Origin: Opitutus sp. GAS368
GTDB taxonomy: Bacteria; Verrucomicrobiota; Verrucomicrobiia; Opitutales; Opitutaceae
Assembly (NCBI GenBank): GCA_945862035.1
Contig: CAMAXB010000139.1
Coordinates: 1-7,892 of the forward strand
Direction of reading: 5' to 3'
DNA length: 7,892 bases
How positions within the stretch are numbered: the stretch's first letter is position 1; the number at the start of each line of letters is the position of its first letter. The notes below the pieces were generated by a model, which had not been told where the DNA came from, ran no database searches, and saw only the letters and a list, made by a program, of their open reading frames with translations. This document shows, in pieces, positions 1 to 6,917 of this stretch. Made by a program: the position numbers and the translations under genes.

Positions 1-1649
1 GAGGCCATGATGCGGCGGTAGGCCATCGCATCCTGATGCAGGCGGTGGAAGACCTTGTACTTGGCGTCATGGAAGCGCGCGACCGGACCCTTGGTCGGCG
101 CAATCACGCGACCGGCGGCGCTCATCGCGGCCATGGCTTCGAGGACGGATTCGTAGGCGCCCGCCGCGACCGCTCCGAGGACGGCGGAGCCGAGGAGCAC
201 GGCTTCCGGCTCCTTTGGCAGCACCAGACGGCAGCCGGTGATGTCCGCATGCTCGCGCAGGAAGACGGGGTTCTTCGTTCCCCCGCCACAGGCCAGCAGC
301 GTGTCGATCGCGTAGCCCTTGCGGTTCATCTCGTCGAGGATGTGGCGCGTGCCGTACGCGACAGCTTGGATCGCGGCGAGGTACTGCAGCGCAAGATCGT
401 CGGCTGTGGCCGAAAGCGTGAGGCCCGAGATCGCGCCCGTGAGGGTTGGGTTGGCCCGCGGCGAACGATTGCCATGGAAGTCCGGCTGCACGTGCAGGCC
501 GGCGGTCAGCGCGGCCGGATGCGGTACACGCCCGGCCTTGGCGAGCACGGCGAGACGGTCATTGAGCAGCTCGTAGATGGTCCGACCGGCCCGGCGGGCC
601 TCGGCCTGCAGGGGCGCGGCGGCAGCGTGCGAGAAGATCACGTGATCAATCAGCGCGCCGGTGGCGGACTGACCGCCCTCGGTGAGCCAGAGATCCGGAA
701 TCATCGCGGAGAAGTACGGGCCCCAGATGCCGGCGATGAATCGGGGCTTGGGCGATACCGCCATGTGGCAGGACGAGGTGCCACCGATCAAGGCGAGGCG
801 CTGATTGAGCGCCTTGGGCGTGGGAGCCTCGCCCTTGATGGTCGCGCCGAGCAGGCCCAAGCCGCCGGCGTGCGCATCGATGATGGAGACGCCGACCGCG
901 ACGCCCGTTTCCAGGCCGAGGTCCTTAGCCGCTTCGGGCGTGAGCCCAAAGCCCACGGGTTCACCCATGGGACGGATCGTCGTGCCGATCCGACGGAAGC
1001 CGTCCGACGCGAGATCACCGAGACCGATCGACGTGAAATAGTCGGCATCCCACCCCGCTCCGTCCGGGCCACGCTGTCCGAGGTAGGTCCACTTGCACAC
1101 GGTCGTGCAGAGCGAGCGCGTGTCATTGCCCGTCGCGCGGTAGACGAGGAAATCGGGAAGATCAAGGAAGCGGGCGGTCCGCTTCCAAGTGGCCGGCAGA
1201 TTTTCCTTCAACCAAAGCAGCTTGGGGGTCTGCATCTCCGGCGAGATGACGCCGCCGACGTACTTGAGGACGGCATGATCGCCCTGATTGATCCGCTCAG
1301 CCTGGGGAATGGCGCGATGGTCCATCCAGACGATCACGTTCTGCTCTGTTTTTCCGGTAATACTGACCGACACCGGCTCGTCCTCCCGGTCGAGAGCGAC
1401 GAGTGAGCAGGTGGCATCAAAGCCGATGCCCTTGATCGCGGACGCCTTCAGGCCGGACTCGCGCAGGGCCGCGCGCGTCGCGCGGCAGCAGGCGCGCCAG
1501 ATGTCTTCGGAGGACTGCTCGACGTGGTCGGGCGCGGGCTTCCACATCTTGATCGGCTCGCTGGCCGAGCCGAGGCGGCGGCCGCGGGCATTAAAAATTC
1601 CAGCGCGGGCGCTGCCGGTGCCGACATCAATACCGAGGAAGTAGCTCAT
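1..1649 (-). CDS. FGGY-family pentulose (ribulokinase-like) kinase, 3' end cut by window edge
   Basis: Cytoplasmic ATP-dependent sugar kinase, probably phosphorylating a ketopentose such as ribulose. My translation gives 549 codons with no stop or frameshift. The N-terminus reads MSYFLGIDVGTGSARAGIF, the first FGGY phosphate-binding motif. A WMDHRA substrate-side motif lies near residues 108-113, GVSIIDAHAGG near 253-263 (D258 is the expected catalytic base), IGGTSS near 288-293, and a C-terminal ATP-site segment CGGGTKNPVF at 454-463. The last visible residues (YKVFHRLHQDAMAYRRIMA) match the usual end of the eukaryotic FGGY/YDR109C-like D-ribulokinase branch, which is about 550 residues long, so very little is missing. 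The start is ATG at 1649, 19 bases after the upstream gene's stop, implying co-transcription. No Shine-Dalgarno is present; the 16 bases before the ATG are 15/16 pyrimidine. Family assignment is firm; D-ribulose versus L-ribulose or another ketose is inference. Confidence 0.93.
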   Translation of the reverse strand, partial: MSYFLGIDVGTGSARAGIFNARGRRLGSASEPIKMWKPAPDHVEQSSEDIWRACCRATRAALRESGLKASAIKGIGFDATCSLVALDREDEPVSVSITGKTEQNVIVWMDHRAIPQAERINQGDHAVLKYVGGVISPEMQTPKLLWLKENLPATWKRTARFLDLPDFLVYRATGNDTRSLCTTVCKWTYLGQRGPDGAGWDADYFTSIGLGDLASDGFRRIGTTIRPMGEPVGFGLTPEAAKDLGLETGVAVGVSIIDAHAGGLGLLGATIKGEAPTPKALNQRLALIGGTSSCHMAVSPKPRFIAGIWGPYFSAMIPDLWLTEGGQSATGALIDHVIFSHAAAAPLQAEARRAGRTIYELLNDRLAVLAKAGRVPHPAALTAGLHVQPDFHGNRSPRANPTLTGAISGLTLSATADDLALQYLAAIQAVAYGTRHILDEMNRKGYAIDTLLACGGGTKNPVFLREHADITGCRLVLPKEPEAVLLGSAVLGAVAAGAYESVLEAMAAMSAAGRVIAPTKGPVARFHDAKYKVFHRLHQDAMAYRRIMA

Positions 1650-1668
1650 GGGAGAAAGCAGGAAAGGA

Positions 1669-3054
1669 TCAGGGTTGTGAGGGACGGTCCAGCGCGGGGA
1701 CATCGACCACAAAGATTTGCGAGAACGAACCGGTGGCGCCGACGACCTCGCGCTGGTAGGCGATAGAACGCCCGTCCGGCGAAAAGACGCAAGCCAGCGG
1801 CGCGGGCGAACCCACGTCGGTGCGGGGCGGGGTCAGGGACTGCGTACGGCCGGTGGCCACCTCGGTCACGCAGACGCGACCGGCCATCACGTGCGCGATC
1901 CGCTGGCCGTCCGCGCTCCAGGAAATGGCGGACGCGATGTCCTCGCGGTTGCGCGTGACCTGCCGCGGCTCGCCCCCATTGGGCGAGATCGTCCAAATTT
2001 GGACGACGCCCGCCTCATCCTTCATCAGGAAAGCGATCAGGGCCCCGTCGGGCGACGTGCGCAACCAATGCCGCGGGACCGCAGCCACGCCCGGGGCGGC
2101 GCGATGGTCGGTGAAGGTGAGCCGGCGCTGATGAGTTCCAGCGGGTACGGCCGGCCGCGTGGTCGCCGTGCCCTCGAGCGGCGCCTCGCCGGCACGCGTC
2201 AGGTCGTCGGGCAGGTCCACCACAAAGACCTCGGCATGCGTCGAGCCCGTCGCGGAGGTGACCAGGCCCTGGAAGGCCAGGGCACGGGATTGGCGCGTGC
2301 CGTCGGGGCGAAGATAGCCCTGGGTACCGACCCAACCCTCCTCGAAGGCCCGGCTGATCTCGTCAGAGCCGGGCTTGGGCTGGGCGACGGTGCGACTGAC
2401 CAGAACGGAGAATGCATCGCCGTCGTGATTGCGCGGATGCGAGGACGACACGCGGACCGGACCGGCGGGCACGGAGACGCCGATGTTGCGCTGATTGGGC
2501 TCATGGCCGGCAGAGCGGGGGTCGGCATCGAGTCGGGCCAGCACCTCATCCTCGTAGGTGGAGCTCACCCAGCGGCCGTCCGGGCTAAAGACATGGACGT
2601 GTGAACCGCCGCGGAGCGCGCCGGGAACAAAGGGCGGCGCATACGTCATGGCGTCGAGCGGCCGCGCCGTCCCGGGCCGCGCGGCGTCGACGACCGCGCC
2701 GCGCCGGCGGGTGAAGTGATACGTCCAATCGGCGGTCGGGTTTTCCGGTCCGTGGATGAAGACGACGCGCGAATCGGCCGGGCTGTACGTGACGACCCCG
2801 CAGAACGCACCCTGGGTGGCCTCGTAGAGACGCTGCACCTCACCGGTTCGGGCGTGCACCTGCTCGATGTAGCGGCCGTTGAAGGCGTCGCCCGTGCGCA
2901 CGTCGTACACCAGCCACTGGCCGTCGGGCGACCAGCAGTTAATGTTGGTGAGGACATGCCCCTGCGCGGCGGACGTCAGCTGACGTTCGACGGGAGCGGC
3001 GGCAAGAGTTGCGGAGGCGGAAGCCATGGCCAGAAACGAAGCAAGAGCGTTCAC
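1669..3054 (-). CDS. DUF3748 / YidR-like beta-propeller protein, probably exported
   Basis: A 461-residue protein of the PD40/TolB-type propeller class, closely resembling what I recall of E. coli YidR (DUF3748). Propeller strands are marked by WSPDGQW (41-47), SPDGRW (157-162), SPDGAL (334-339), SWSADGQ (378-384) and FSPDGRS (424-430). Family-typical segments include VVFIHGPENP (97-106), LRGGSHVHVFSPDG (147-160) and QPKPGSDEISRAFEEGWVG (225-243). The biochemical role of the family is unknown; related propellers bind ligands or partner proteins. The chosen start is GTG at 3054, because no ATG, GTG or TTG lies between it and the in-frame stop at 3115-3117. It gives a hydrophobic Ala-rich N-terminus (residues 3-20) that could be a signal peptide ending near AAA-PVE, though it lacks the usual positive charge. 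An ATG at 3027 (residue 10) is the alternative and would remove half of that segment. Its place between a secreted hydrolase and a sugar kinase suggests a part in sugar sensing or use. Confidence 0.88.
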   Translation of the reverse strand: MNALASFLAMASASATLAAAPVERQLTSAAQGHVLTNINCWSPDGQWLVYDVRTGDAFNGRYIEQVHARTGEVQRLYEATQGAFCGVVTYSPADSRVVFIHGPENPTADWTYHFTRRRGAVVDAARPGTARPLDAMTYAPPFVPGALRGGSHVHVFSPDGRWVSSTYEDEVLARLDADPRSAGHEPNQRNIGVSVPAGPVRVSSSHPRNHDGDAFSVLVSRTVAQPKPGSDEISRAFEEGWVGTQGYLRPDGTRQSRALAFQGLVTSATGSTHAEVFVVDLPDDLTRAGEAPLEGTATTRPAVPAGTHQRRLTFTDHRAAPGVAAVPRHWLRTSPDGALIAFLMKDEAGVVQIWTISPNGGEPRQVTRNREDIASAISWSADGQRIAHVMAGRVCVTEVATGRTQSLTPPRTDVGSPAPLACVFSPDGRSIAYQREVVGATGSFSQIFVVDVPALDRPSQP

Positions 3055-3072
3055 GGGAGGAGGAAGGTGCCG

Positions 3073-3090
3073 CGCCCCGGAGCCGGGGCG
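3073..3090 (-). promoter_or_regulatory. Perfect GC hairpin between the hydrolase-like and YidR-like genes
   Basis: CGCCCCGG and CCGGGGCG form perfect 8-base arms around a 2-base centre (effectively a 7-bp stem with a 4-base loop), in the 60-base gap between the two genes. No U-run follows on the transcript; a C/U-rich tract leads straight to the next start codon. It is therefore more likely an mRNA-stabilising or attenuating hairpin that lowers expression of the distal genes than a full intrinsic terminator. In a GC-rich genome some such stems arise by chance. Confidence 0.45.
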
Positions 3091-3114
3091 TGGATCAAAG
3101 CGCAGTTGACCGTC

Positions 3115-5634
3115 TCAGTTTCGGCGAGGGAAAGGCAATGGCGTCCGCTTCTTCTCGAGCCAGACCTCACTGATGCCGTTGCCGCTGCCATTGCCGCCGA
3201 GCCCGAGCTCGCGATTCCAGCTGAGCTTCAGGGTGCCGCCCTGCGTGGCGGAGCGGGGAATGTCAAAGGCGACCGGCGCGATCGGCCGCACGCGGGTGAT
3301 GTAGGGATGGATCTCCGTCGTGTCGTTCGCGACGAGGCGGATCTTGGCCTGCGAGTTGATGTCGGGATACACCACGCGGACCTGATACTCGGCGTCCGGA
3401 TCGAGGCCGGTGTAGCGGAGCGTCACGGTGTTGTCATTCAGGCCCCAGGCGTAATCAATCCATGACGAGCGCAGGGGCAGCGGACGCACCGCGGCCTGGA
3501 TGTGGGCATCGAGCGGGGTCTGCAGGAAAGCCGGATCCAGCTCCGCCCCGAGTCCGCGGTCGAGCCGCGGGGAGGCGCTGATATTGCCCAGATCGTCGTA
3601 GAACCCGCCGGCGCCCGGATTGGTCCAGTTCGCGATCTGCTGCAGGCGCTCCAGGCGCGCGGATTCCTCGGGCAGTTGGCGCACCGCGGTGAATTGGTCA
3701 TTCATCCAGTAGCGGTTGTTCAAGGGGTAATCGAGGGTGTCGAGATTGGCGCCGCGGTTCTGGCCGATGGCGCGGTAGAGCGGCACGCTGAGCTTCATGT
3801 GAATGCTCTGGTACAGAGCCTCGGCGAGTTGGAAGGTCCGCAGGCGCCAGCCGAGCGCGACCGGATTGGTGACGGCCTGCTCGAGGATCTCGGAGGCCTC
3901 GGCCATGGCCATCTCGGCGCCGATGCGGGATGAGGTCCGCAGGACATCGAGCGCCTGGTTTTCGATCACGGTCTCGTGCAGGAGACGGGAGCGCACGGTC
4001 GCGTCGAAATAGGCCCGGTAGAGGGCCATCTGGAAGCGCCAGTTCTTCTCGTCGGCCGGGGTGGCCGCCTTTTCCATGGCCTGGAACTGGGACAGCGTCG
4101 TGTAGACGCCGTCGTTGGTCAGGAGCGGCCCCGTCCAGTTGCGCTCAAGGGCGAGGATGCCCTGGGCGTAGTCATCGGCGAGGCGTTCGCTGATGAAGTA
4201 GCGTCCGTAGTCGCGCAGGATCTCGGTGATCGAGGCATCGGGATTCCAACTCGTGCCAAACCAGATCGCCTTGTTGATGTCATCGGTGCAGCCCTCGGAG
4301 TAGACGATAGCACCGATGGTGTTGGGCTGCCGGCGGCGGACGAGGTTCGCCATGTCATGCGGCCGGGTGGTGACGGGTTCGCGGGTCGACGTGAGAGCAA
4401 ACGCGCGGTCCCAATTGGCGATCGGATACTGGCAATTGCGGGTGTGGGTGATGTCCGGGTAGTAGCGCACGTCGTAGCGCGCGGGCACGCGCTTGCGGAA
4501 CTCGGCGATGTCCATGTGCACCCACGGCGCGAAGACGGCGCCGGCCAGCCAGGCGGGCTGGGTGTTTTCGAGGTAGCTGAAGAAGTACTCCATGTCGTCC
4601 TTGTTGAAGCCCTGCGGGGACAGCCACATCGTGAGATTGGGGTGGAAGCGGCGGAGGCTTGCCGTCTGCTTCTCGAGGAAGGGAAACATGAGGCGCGCCG
4701 GCGTGTGGCCGGGGTCGCCGCCGGGCACGAGGATGGCGTCAACTCGCGGGAGGGCGCTGACCACGCCGGCCCATTCCTTGAGTGCGAACTCGACGGTCTC
4801 GGGGTTGCCGTAGTCCTGATCGAGGGCCGGGTACCAGATCCAGACATCGATCCCGTACTCGTCGGCCATCTTGGAAATCCCCGCCATCATCTCGATCTGC
4901 GGCCGCGGGAAGTGCGGGCTGTCGGCATCGTCGTCGGTGCGGGGCGGAAAGATCTCCACCGCGTTAGCACCGAAGACGATCATATCGCGCATGTAGCGTT
5001 CCCACTGGGGCAGGTCCCAGCCGGAATAGGAATTGGGCTTGGGCCGGTAGGCCATCTGATGACCCCGCAGACGGTAGTGGGGGCTGGTGGTGACATTGAT
5101 CGCGGCCATGAGGCCGGCCCGCGATGGGCCGAGGTGCAGCTTGCGCAGCAGGTGCCCGACGCCGAAGAGGACACCCCGGGCATCCTTGCCGGCGATGACC
5201 ACCAGCGGGGCGGCGGCACTGTTGCCGGGGAGCGTAACGATCTGGTAGCCCTCGGCCGTCACCCCGATTTCATCGAGCTTCACCTCGGAGGCGCGGGCGC
5301 CGAGCAGCGCGCCGACTTCAGCGAATCGGCCCACGACAATCGTGGCGCCGCTGGCGGTGGACGCGGAGGCGGACGGCCAGCGCTGCAGCGTGCGGGACTC
5401 GACATCCTCGATCAGCATGGCGACCGCCTTTTTCTCGGAGCCGGTGCTGGCGGCCGGCGCGACGACGGTGGCGCGGGTGAGATCGATGACCAGCGCGGGG
5501 AGGCCGGCGTTGCGGTTATCGGCGAAAGTCTTGTGCGCGACGTCCATGATCGGCTGCGATCGCAGGGTCGGCAGCACGGCGAGGAGGGCGAGCAGGCAGA
5601 GTACGGAACGCAGACGGGGGATCACAGGAGGCAT
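3115..5634 (-). CDS. Large secreted glycoside-hydrolase-like protein, family uncertain
   Basis: An 839-residue exported protein, probably a carbohydrate-active enzyme. The start is taken as ATG at 5634 because it opens a clear Sec signal peptide: basic PRLR, then the hydrophobic core SVLCLLALLAVL (10-21), with cleavage probably near RS-QP (26/27). The frame stays open upstream to a TTG at 5754, but those 40 residues are Pro/Arg-rich and look like leader DNA. Residues about 45-180 resemble the alpha/beta domain preceding GH20 and GH67 catalytic barrels; the segment GKDARGVLFGVGHLLRKL (149-166) is typical. A TIM-barrel-like region follows (about 185-480), with RGHQMAYRPK (190-199), EIFPPRTDDD (227-236), VDVWIWYPALDQD-like text near 262-274, VPGGDPGH (303-310) and YSEGCTDD (445-452). 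Next comes a mainly helical part (about 480-660), then a beta-rich C-terminal domain (about 720-828). I could not place a GH20 Asp-Glu pair or GH67 signature, so substrate and catalytic residues remain unassigned. Exported glycan degradation fits the neighbouring kinase. Confidence 0.82.
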   Translation of the reverse strand: MPPVIPRLRSVLCLLALLAVLPTLRSQPIMDVAHKTFADNRNAGLPALVIDLTRATVVAPAASTGSEKKAVAMLIEDVESRTLQRWPSASASTASGATIVVGRFAEVGALLGARASEVKLDEIGVTAEGYQIVTLPGNSAAAPLVVIAGKDARGVLFGVGHLLRKLHLGPSRAGLMAAINVTTSPHYRLRGHQMAYRPKPNSYSGWDLPQWERYMRDMIVFGANAVEIFPPRTDDDADSPHFPRPQIEMMAGISKMADEYGIDVWIWYPALDQDYGNPETVEFALKEWAGVVSALPRVDAILVPGGDPGHTPARLMFPFLEKQTASLRRFHPNLTMWLSPQGFNKDDMEYFFSYLENTQPAWLAGAVFAPWVHMDIAEFRKRVPARYDVRYYPDITHTRNCQYPIANWDRAFALTSTREPVTTRPHDMANLVRRRQPNTIGAIVYSEGCTDDINKAIWFGTSWNPDASITEILRDYGRYFISERLADDYAQGILALERNWTGPLLTNDGVYTTLSQFQAMEKAATPADEKNWRFQMALYRAYFDATVRSRLLHETVIENQALDVLRTSSRIGAEMAMAEASEILEQAVTNPVALGWRLRTFQLAEALYQSIHMKLSVPLYRAIGQNRGANLDTLDYPLNNRYWMNDQFTAVRQLPEESARLERLQQIANWTNPGAGGFYDDLGNISASPRLDRGLGAELDPAFLQTPLDAHIQAAVRPLPLRSSWIDYAWGLNDNTVTLRYTGLDPDAEYQVRVVYPDINSQAKIRLVANDTTEIHPYITRVRPIAPVAFDIPRSATQGGTLKLSWNRELGLGGNGSGNGISEVWLEKKRTPLPFPRRN

Positions 5635-5825
5635 GGACGGGAGGGATTGGGCGGTAACGGACGGGGACAACGCGGCCCAGGGGGCGGGCCGAGGGGAGAA
5701 CCGGAGCGGGACGATCCGGAAGACGGGGGAGGCATAAGGCCGGGAGGCCGGCAAGACAGAGTGATCAGCAGACGACGGACGGAAACTTCAGCGAGGGGGC
5801 CACGGCCGGAGCGGCAGCGCCGAGG
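5635..5825 (-). other. 191-base spacer/leader between the PhyH gene and the hydrolase-like gene
   Basis: This stretch has no good gene on either strand and no AT-rich -10 that I can see, so the hydrolase-like gene is probably read from upstream or from an unrecognised promoter here. It holds two small inverted repeats: CGGCCC/GGGCCG (5673-5678 with 5686-5691, 7-base loop) and GCCGG/CCGGC with a 4-base loop near 5739-5753. Neither is followed by a U-run on the minus strand. The hydrolase reading frame stays open across its left part back to a TTG at 5754, giving a Pro/Arg-rich 40-residue extension that I treat as non-coding. Confidence 0.4.
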
Positions 5826-6764
5826 TCAGCAAACACGCCCCTGGCGCTGGGATACGGCGTGGCCGGGGGGGGTATCTCCGACCCAGCGTGAGTCAATGGG
5901 CTCGGCGGAAAGCTGGTAACGGGTATCGGTTGAAATGCGGAAGCGGTCGGTCTGGTTGTCGAGGCTGCCGTGCACCAGCGTCATGTTGAACATCATGGCG
6001 TCCCCCATCCGAAACTCCGGGGAGGTGAGCCAGCGGCCACCGAGGCTTTGCTGGAGGGCGATCGCATTCTTGGACAGCGTGCCGTCCCACCACTTCTTAC
6101 CCGAGGCATAGTCCGCAGCGTCCTCGCGATTTGTGCAGTACTCGTCGACATCGCGCGACAGGTAGGGCTTGAGCTCCTCGCCCTTGCGATGGGAGCCCTC
6201 AAGCACGAGCAGGCCGCCCATCTGCAGGCTGACATCGCCGAGCGGAACCCAAGTCGTGTAGAGATTGTGCGTCCCGCGGCCCATGTAGACGAGGTCGCAG
6301 TGAATTGCACTGCCGAGGCCATGGCCCTTGGTGCGGAACCAGATGAAATCGAAGTGGCTGACCGGACCGCCGAGGAAGGACTGAAAGAAATCCGTGATGC
6401 GGGAGCCAAAGACGAGATCGCGCAGGAGCGGGTCGCGCTGGTTGAGCGGATTACCCATCGCACGCCCCACCTCCCGGCCGTCGAAGCGCGCCTCGTTGGG
6501 CGGCGTACCGGCCTTGAGGAAGCCGAGCTTGGCGAGCTGGCCGGTCAGCGAATCCCGGACCGCCTGCACCTTGTCCCGATCCCAGAACTCGCGCAGGTAC
6601 AGGTAGCCGTCCTCCTCCATTTGCTGGTGAAGCCGGTCGACCGGCTCGTCCGCGGAGGATTCCTTGAGGAAACCAAACGTGTCCGGACTCAGGTCAAGCG
6701 AAACGCCCTGGGCAAAGAGCTGGGCGGGGAGCTGCACGGGAGCGGAGGCAGGGCTCGAAATCAT
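5826..6764 (-). CDS. Phytanoyl-CoA dioxygenase (PhyH) family Fe(II)/2-oxoglutarate oxygenase
   Basis: A 312-residue cytoplasmic oxygenase of the PhyH family, which couples 2-oxoglutarate decarboxylation to hydroxylation of a small molecule. The iron facial triad is visible: H155-C-D157 in SAIHCDLVYMG, and the distal H265 in MTLVHGSLDN. The 2-oxoglutarate-binding arginine is probably R276 in RFRIST, 11 residues after the distal His, the same spacing as in human PHYH as I recall it (H264/R275). Other family marks are EEDGYLYLREFWD (50-62), TTWVPLGDVSLQMGGLLVLEGSH (170-192) and FRMGDAMMFN (251-260). The ATG at 6764 is chosen because the family's N-terminus begins soon after it. The frame is open much further upstream, but that part is antisense to the divergent gene. 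It is the first gene of the leftward operon and follows the candidate promoter at 6829-6857. Bacterial homologues next to sugar genes seldom act on phytanoyl-CoA; oxidation of a sugar derivative, for example oxidative removal of a methyl group, is possible but is inference. Confidence 0.9.
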   Translation of the reverse strand: MISSPASAPVQLPAQLFAQGVSLDLSPDTFGFLKESSADEPVDRLHQQMEEDGYLYLREFWDRDKVQAVRDSLTGQLAKLGFLKAGTPPNEARFDGREVGRAMGNPLNQRDPLLRDLVFGSRITDFFQSFLGGPVSHFDFIWFRTKGHGLGSAIHCDLVYMGRGTHNLYTTWVPLGDVSLQMGGLLVLEGSHRKGEELKPYLSRDVDEYCTNREDAADYASGKKWWDGTLSKNAIALQQSLGGRWLTSPEFRMGDAMMFNMTLVHGSLDNQTDRFRISTDTRYQLSAEPIDSRWVGDTPPGHAVSQRQGRVC

Positions 6765-6809
6765 GGGGCAACGGGGTTTGGGAGCTTGGTGAAGGTGCGA
6801 TCGGACCCT

Positions 6810-6838
6810 TTTCCGAGCAAGAAAAAACGTTTTAGCAT
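6810..6838 (+). promoter_or_regulatory. Weak candidate promoter for the TIM-barrel gene
   Basis: On the plus strand, TTTCCG (6810-6815) and TAGCAT (6833-6838) are separated by 17 bases. They match the -35 and -10 consensus at 3 and 4 of 6 positions. The -10 starts at the last base of the AAAACGTTTT palindrome and overlaps the leftward promoter, so the two directions might compete. The leader would be about 70 bases. The call is tentative. Confidence 0.22.
6824..6833. promoter_or_regulatory. Palindrome AAAACGTTTT, candidate LacI/GalR-type operator
   Basis: A perfect 10-base palindrome centred on CG between 6828 and 6829, the most AT-rich spot in the spacer. LacI/GalR-family regulators typically bind palindromes with a central CG flanked by A-rich and T-rich arms. 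It overlaps the candidate leftward -10 box and ends at the candidate rightward -10, a position suited to repression of both directions. No regulator gene is in the window. The site could also be chance within an A/T run. Confidence 0.4.
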
Positions 6839-6857
6839 GGACCCGCGGAGCGCGCAA
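6829..6857 (-). promoter_or_regulatory. Candidate sigma-70-like promoter for the leftward operon
   Basis: Read on the minus strand: TTGCGC (6857-6852) as -35, a 17-base spacer, and TAAAAC (6834-6829) as -10. The -10 matches the TATAAT consensus at 4 of 6 positions and the -35 matches TTGACA at 3 of 6, with optimal spacing. Transcription would begin near 6822, giving a leader of about 58 bases before the PhyH start. It is the best candidate in the spacer but rests on weak boxes. Confidence 0.35.
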
Positions 6858-6917
6858 TGACCTGCTCGCCCTGCTTCCCGCTTGCCGCGTGTTTGCGCGC
6901 GCGGTCTTTGTTCCCCC

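Larger units (their letters stand above)
6765..6917. promoter_or_regulatory. Divergent intergenic control region
   Basis: This 153-base spacer separates the leftward operon (starting with the PhyH gene) from the rightward TIM-barrel gene. It is GC-rich except for an island around 6819-6838 where both candidate -10 boxes and a palindrome fall. A short GC hairpin (CCGCG at 6885-6889 pairing with CGCGG at 6900-6904) lies in the rightward gene's leader. Sharing one spacer implies possible joint control of both transcription units. Confidence 0.6.

Noticed and set aside
36..1406. Long plus-strand open frame (456 codons) opposite the FGGY kinase
   Set aside because: It is fully antisense to a kinase with every expected motif. 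Its product is a low-complexity Arg/Gly/Asp-rich sequence with no recognisable domain, as expected from codon bias in GC-rich DNA.
1717..2604. Plus-strand open frame (295 codons) opposite the YidR-like gene
   Set aside because: Antisense shadow of a clearly recognisable propeller protein; no domain, and composition typical of complementary GC-rich codons.
3976..5919. Very long plus-strand open frame (647 codons) opposite the hydrolase-like gene
   Set aside because: Striking in length, but it mirrors the minus-strand gene, is rich in Gly, Arg, Asp and Val with no family resemblance, and runs across two gene ends on the other strand. It is best explained by scarcity of stops in GC-rich DNA.
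5970..6860. Plus-strand open frame (296 codons) opposite the PhyH gene
   Set aside because: Antisense to an oxygenase with an intact active site; the translation shows no recognisable family and the frame ends in the shared promoter region.
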